In this document: piece by piece, positions 15,440 to 18,673 of the stretch | Position numbering within the stretch: position 1 is the stretch's first letter | Layout: each line of letters starts with the position of its first letter | From: DATDRQ01 sp035291645 | GTDB taxonomy: Bacteria > Chloroflexota > Anaerolineae > Anaerolineales > UBA4823 | Direction: 5' to 3' | Assembly (NCBI GenBank): GCA_035291645.1 | Contig: DATDRQ010000061.1 | Coordinates: forward strand, 1 to 18,673 | Length of the DNA stretch: 18,673 bases | The notes under the pieces: generated by a model | What the model was told of the DNA's origin: nothing | Databases searched by the model: none | The model's input: the letters and a program-made list of their open reading frames with translations, nothing else | Position numbers and translations under genes: made by a program

Positions 15440-18259
15440 CTAACTGCTTAACCTTTCAACACCTTGATTGACCGCCCCCCAAAAATCGAGATCACTGCCG
15501 CGCGCCTGCGCCTCAGCAACAACTTCAGGTGGCAGGGATGTTGCCAGGCTGGCGATCTCCTGCCCAGCGATGTCCTCGAACCATTTCGAATTGGCGATGT
15601 ACGGGTAATGGCAGGCCAGGGCATACAGCTCGACCGCCCGCCCGAGGTTCCCGTGGTCGGCTTCCAGCAGGGCCAGGGCCGGCAGGGAGTGGATCGCCAG
15701 GCGAAACGAGCCGATCCGGCTGGCGTCTGCCAGGCATTCGTGCAGGCAACGGCGCGCCTGTTCCGGCTGGCCCAGCGTCCGGTAGGTATAGGCCAGGTCC
15801 GCCAGCGGCATGGTAGTCAGGATAAACTGATTGTGAGACCGGGCGGCCTCCAGGCTGTTCTGCAGATTCTCCAGAGATTCCGCCAGCCGGCCTTCGACCA
15901 GGTTGATCTCCCCCAGCTGCACGCGGGCGCTGGAAAGGACCATATCCGAGCTGAATGTGATCGCCTCTGCGAGGCAGCGCTCTGCCCAGGCCAGGGACTG
16001 GTCATACTGGCCCTGGTGGGTGAGCGCCCTGGATAGCAGGTAAAACGCGTACTCGTTAACGTACCCGATCTCCTCGCACAGGTTCAGGCACTCCAGGGCC
16101 TTCACTGCTGCTTCATCGAACCGGCCGGCGCAGATCAGCGTGTGAGCGAGGTTTGCCAGGTGGTCTTGTTCTTCGACGCGCTGGCCGGATTCCCGGTCGA
16201 GGGCCAATGCCTCTTCGTGGCAGCGCTCGGCCTCATCAAACTGGCCCTTTTCCCGGTAGAGTTTCGCCTGTAGATCCAGGCCCCCGATCAGCCCGAGCAG
16301 GTCGCCGGCCCTTCGCGTGTGCGCCAGACCCTCCCTGGATAATCTCAGCGCCTGATCGAAATCCCCCTCGACCCAGGCTAAGAAACCCAATGATATCAGC
16401 GCGTCCCCTAGCAATGCTTCATCGCCCAGCTCCTGAAACAGGGCCAGGTTCTCGCAGAGCAGCTGCCGGGATTGCTGCGGATAGAACCACCCAAGCATCC
16501 TACTTCTGAACCACAACAGGCGGACTTTTTGCGTCTGAACATCGACTCCATCCTGCTCCAACCGGCCTAAAATCACTTCGGCTTCTGTAGCTAGCCGTTC
16601 GCTGGTGGCGAAATCTACGCTGCAGCATCCCTGCCAGGTCAGCGCCCTGGCGAGCAGGAATGCAGCATTCGTTGAAAGACCGCCTTCCTGAGAATTATTT
16701 CTTCCTATCAGCTCTACTAATGACCGGGAGGCGGCTTCGCCGTCCTTTACGCGGCCACTCCAATTGTAATAATAGGTGCACAGGCTTTCCAGCGCCTGGG
16801 CGAGCAGGTCCAGGCGGCCCTGGTCGATAGCCCACTTCCAGCCTGCATCCACGTTCTGGATTTCAGCTTTGATCTCAGAGCGGGCTTCCATCTCGGTTGG
16901 ATGGCGCCAGTCTTTCTCACGGCTGTTGAGCATATAGCAGTAGTAGGCGCTGTGGTTTTCGCCGGCGCTTTTCCACAGGTAGGGTTCCTGCTTTAACCGG
17001 TCGAGGGCGTACTGGCGGAGCAGCTCGTGAGAGCGAAAGCGCCCGCCAAGCTCCAGCCCCAGCCAGCACTTGTTCACCAGCCCCAGCAGCGCCTGCAGGC
17101 TGACCCCGGCGGCGAGCTCGGCTGCTCCCCGGCTGAAACCGCCCCGGAAAACGGACAGCCGCTGGATGGCTTCCTGTTCGGCGGGCGTGAGCTGCTCCCA
17201 GGAGGCGTAGAATACGGCGCGCAGGCTGCGTTGCCGCGGCGGCAGGTCGCGCAGGTCCGCTTCCAGGATGTCCAGGCTGTGCTCGATCTCCTTGGCGATC
17301 TCCTGCGGTCCCAGGACCGGGATCCAGGCCGCAGCCAGCTCGACCGCCAGCGGCATGCCTTCCACCAGGCGGCAAATGTTCGCCACGGATTGCAGGTTGG
17401 CCTCCCCCAGATCGAGATCAGGTTTCAGGCGGCGCGCCGTCGCGGCGAATAAAGCCACCGACTCGTAGTTTTCGAGCTGGTCCGCCCGGCCTGACTCCGG
17501 GTAAGCCAGCCCCTCCAGGGGGAAGACCCATTCGCTTGCCAGGTCCAACCGCTCGCGGGAGGTGACCAGCAGGGTTACGCGCGGCGCTTTCTTCAGGATG
17601 CCGGCCAGCAGCTCCTTGCCTTCCAGCAGGTGCTCGAAGTTGTCCAGCACCAGCAGCACCTGCCGCTCTTTCAGGTAAGCAAGCAGCTGCTCCTGCGGAT
17701 CGGACTTGCTATATAGCTCCAGCCCCAGGGCGGACAGGATGCTGGACGGCAGGACGTCAGCCGAGGCGACCCCCGCCAGGGCGTCGACGTACGCGCCGTG
17801 GGAGTAAGCGCCGGCGTGCAGTTCGGCGACCTTATCTGCCAGCCGGCTCTTGCCGATCCCGCCCGGACCGGCCAGGGTTAGCAGGCGGCAGTCCGGGTTT
17901 TTTAGCAGACTGGCGATGGCAGCCAGCTCGGATTCCCGGCCGATGAAGGGCGTCGCCTGGGTGGATAGAATGCGGGGAAAAGTCGAAGGGGCTTGCAGGG
18001 GCTGGGAGGCCAGGCCCAGCCGGTCGACCGAACGCTCGCCTCGGGCGATTTGCAGGAATAAATTGCGCTCTTCGGAGGGGACAGCCAGGACTTCAGCCAG
18101 CAGGGCGGCGATCTGCAGGGAAGGCCGGCGTTCGTCCCGCTCGATCTTCTTGATCGTCTCGGACGCGCAGCCCACCCGCCGTGCCAGCTCAGCCCGGGTG
18201 AGGTTTAACGCTTTTCTCCGCCGCAGCACCCAATAGCCGAACGAGTAGGTAAAGTCCAC
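15440..18259 (-). CDS. Xre-type HTH / NB-ARC-like STAND ATPase / TPR transcriptional regulator
   Basis: The 939-aa protein is a large one-component regulator. An N-terminal Cro/C1 (Xre) helix-turn-helix occupies about residues 5-65 (LTRAELARRVGCASETIKKIERDERRPSL). A STAND/NB-ARC-like ATPase follows: FIGRESEL, Walker A GPGGIGKS (131-138), Walker B VLLVLDNFEHLL (201-212), sensor TSRERL (233-238) and GMPLAVELAA (301-310), then a winged helix. The C-terminal half (about 550-880) consists of TPR-like repeats with alternating alanine-rich helices, the usual ligand or partner sensor. There is no LuxR domain at the C-terminus. I choose GTG 18259, preceded by GAGGGG seven bases upstream; TTG 18283 would add eight residues. 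It diverges from an exported-protein gene at 18506, a plausible target. Its ligand is unknown. Confidence 0.88.
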   Translation of the reverse strand: MDFTYSFGYWVLRRRKALNLTRAELARRVGCASETIKKIERDERRPSLQIAALLAEVLAVPSEERNLFLQIARGERSVDRLGLASQPLQAPSTFPRILSTQATPFIGRESELAAIASLLKNPDCRLLTLAGPGGIGKSRLADKVAELHAGAYSHGAYVDALAGVASADVLPSSILSALGLELYSKSDPQEQLLAYLKERQVLLVLDNFEHLLEGKELLAGILKKAPRVTLLVTSRERLDLASEWVFPLEGLAYPESGRADQLENYESVALFAATARRLKPDLDLGEANLQSVANICRLVEGMPLAVELAAAWIPVLGPQEIAKEIEHSLDILEADLRDLPPRQRSLRAVFYASWEQLTPAEQEAIQRLSVFRGGFSRGAAELAAGVSLQALLGLVNKCWLGLELGGRFRSHELLRQYALDRLKQEPYLWKSAGENHSAYYCYMLNSREKDWRHPTEMEARSEIKAEIQNVDAGWKWAIDQGRLDLLAQALESLCTYYYNWSGRVKDGEAASRSLVELIGRNNSQEGGLSTNAAFLLARALTWQGCCSVDFATSERLATEAEVILGRLEQDGVDVQTQKVRLLWFRSRMLGWFYPQQSRQLLCENLALFQELGDEALLGDALISLGFLAWVEGDFDQALRLSREGLAHTRRAGDLLGLIGGLDLQAKLYREKGQFDEAERCHEEALALDRESGQRVEEQDHLANLAHTLICAGRFDEAAVKALECLNLCEEIGYVNEYAFYLLSRALTHQGQYDQSLAWAERCLAEAITFSSDMVLSSARVQLGEINLVEGRLAESLENLQNSLEAARSHNQFILTTMPLADLAYTYRTLGQPEQARRCLHECLADASRIGSFRLAIHSLPALALLEADHGNLGRAVELYALACHYPYIANSKWFEDIAGQEIASLATSLPPEVVAEAQARGSDLDFWGAVNQGVERLSS

Positions 18260-18357
18260 CGGCGCGCCCCTCGAGCGCCACAAATTGTACCTTAAAGGGG
18301 TACCCGCGCAGGATCAATTTCGGATTTAATGCATCTAGTTTCCCTGAAATTTCTGCT

Positions 18358-18376
18358 AAGGAGGTGGGCGATGTAG
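18358..18376 (+). other. Shine-Dalgarno followed by an ATG-TAG start-stop element
   Basis: A perfect AAGGAGG (18358-18364) with a 6-base spacer precedes ATG (18371-18373), which is followed at once by TAG (18374-18376). It lies 130 bases before the start of the exported-protein gene and could recruit ribosomes in the leader. It could equally be the start of a decayed gene, or chance. Confidence 0.35.
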
Positions 18377-18434
18377 ATCAGTAAAACATAAGAGGCCGCT
18401 CCGTTGCAGGGCTTCGGACGGGGATCATCATAGA

Positions 18435-18462
18435 CCTGGTAGATTCCCCAATTGTAACCAGG
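18435..18462. promoter_or_regulatory. Inverted repeat in the divergent spacer, operator candidate
   Basis: CCTGGT (18435-18440) and ACCAGG (18457-18462) are perfect inverted half-sites with 16 bases between them, 22 bases from start to start, about two helical turns. They lie between the Xre-STAND regulator and the exported-protein gene. A site for that regulator is conceivable; the six-base arms make this weak. Confidence 0.25.
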
Positions 18463-18505
18463 AACCAATCATTCCGAACAGAATTTCTCAACAGGAGGTA
18501 TTGAA

Positions 18506-18673
18506 ATGTCAGCAAGACGATTATGGAACTCCAGGTTTCTACTGATCTCCGCTCTGGTATTGCTCACGACGCTGGTCAGCACATTTGCCTGGGTGCGTAC
18601 GTCCAGAGCTACTCCTGGATCCGCAGCGACCGTGCAACTGCTCAGTTCAGGATTTTTACCGGAGCCGATCAGG
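18506..18673 (+). CDS. Membrane-anchored or exported protein, 3' end cut by window edge
   Basis: Only the first 56 codons are present. They begin MSARRLWNSR, then a single hydrophobic stretch FLLISALVLLTTLVSTFAWV (residues 11-30), then a polar region rich in Ala, Thr and Ser. This is a positive-inside signal peptide or signal anchor, so the rest should face the outside. A perfect AGGAGG (18493-18498) lies seven bases before ATG 18506, so the start is firm. No family can be recognised from the visible part. It diverges from the Xre-STAND regulator with about 245 bp between the two starts. Confidence 0.75.
   Translation, partial: MSARRLWNSRFLLISALVLLTTLVSTFAWVRTSRATPGSAATVQLLSSGFLPEPIR

Noticed and set aside
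15440..18259. Anti-phage STAND (Avs-like) defence gene
   Set aside because: The N-terminal domain is a DNA-binding Xre HTH rather than a nuclease or other effector, and no defence genes are nearby, so a transcriptional regulator fits better.

Overview
This window is GC-rich, about 60% by eye, and is ordinary bacterial chromosome. It carries core metabolic and cell-division genes mixed with accessory transporters and regulators. The gene set and sequence styles suggest a member of Chloroflexota, probably Anaerolineae-like: a very large Xre-HTH/NB-ARC/TPR regulator, a toast-rack-type lipoprotein with an 'AGLAC' signal peptide, a 7Fe ferredoxin with a 'CLRDSGC' first motif, and a CDP-alcohol phosphatidyltransferase beside lgt. 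That assignment is inference from protein style; no rRNA or other phylogenetic marker was compared. I see no tRNA, rRNA, CRISPR array, transposase or phage gene.

Layout, left to right. A class I SAM methyltransferase on the minus strand runs off the left edge, with a near-consensus promoter behind it. A gene-free stretch of about 435 bp follows, holding a structured hairpin and a REP-like palindrome, and leads into pyrG (CTP synthase). pyrG converges on and overlaps plsC (1-acylglycerol-3-phosphate acyltransferase, minus strand). Then come eno (enolase), a small cupin and a lipoprotein with toast-rack/DUF4097-like repeats, all on the plus strand. They are closed by a strong hairpin shared with a convergent ferredoxin gene. 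Upstream of the ferredoxin lies sodA (Mn-type superoxide dismutase, minus strand), which has its own hairpin terminator. Its TTGACA-N17-TACAAT promoter is followed by an 18-bp palindrome matching the DtxR/IdeR operator core. Diverging from sodA are an EamA-family transporter and ftsK/spoIIIE.

A second TTGACA-N17 promoter overlaps the ftsK stop codon and appears to start a compact run of five genes (10767-15408): CDP-alcohol phosphatidyltransferase, lgt, ABC ATPase, ABC-2 permease fused to a SpoIIM-like domain, and a metallo-beta-lactamase-fold hydrolase. The first two act on membrane lipid and lipoprotein biogenesis. The ABC pair overlaps by 11 bp and must work together. The theme looks like the cell envelope.

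The right end holds a 939-aa STAND-type regulator on the minus strand. Diverging from it is the start of a membrane-anchored or exported protein cut by the window edge. Their shared spacer contains an inverted repeat and an ATG-TAG start-stop element behind a perfect Shine-Dalgarno.

The points most worth follow-up are the DtxR-like operator at sodA, the ABC-2/SpoIIM fusion permease, the structured leader before pyrG, and the regulator/exported-protein divergon. I did not find a clearly new multi-gene system.
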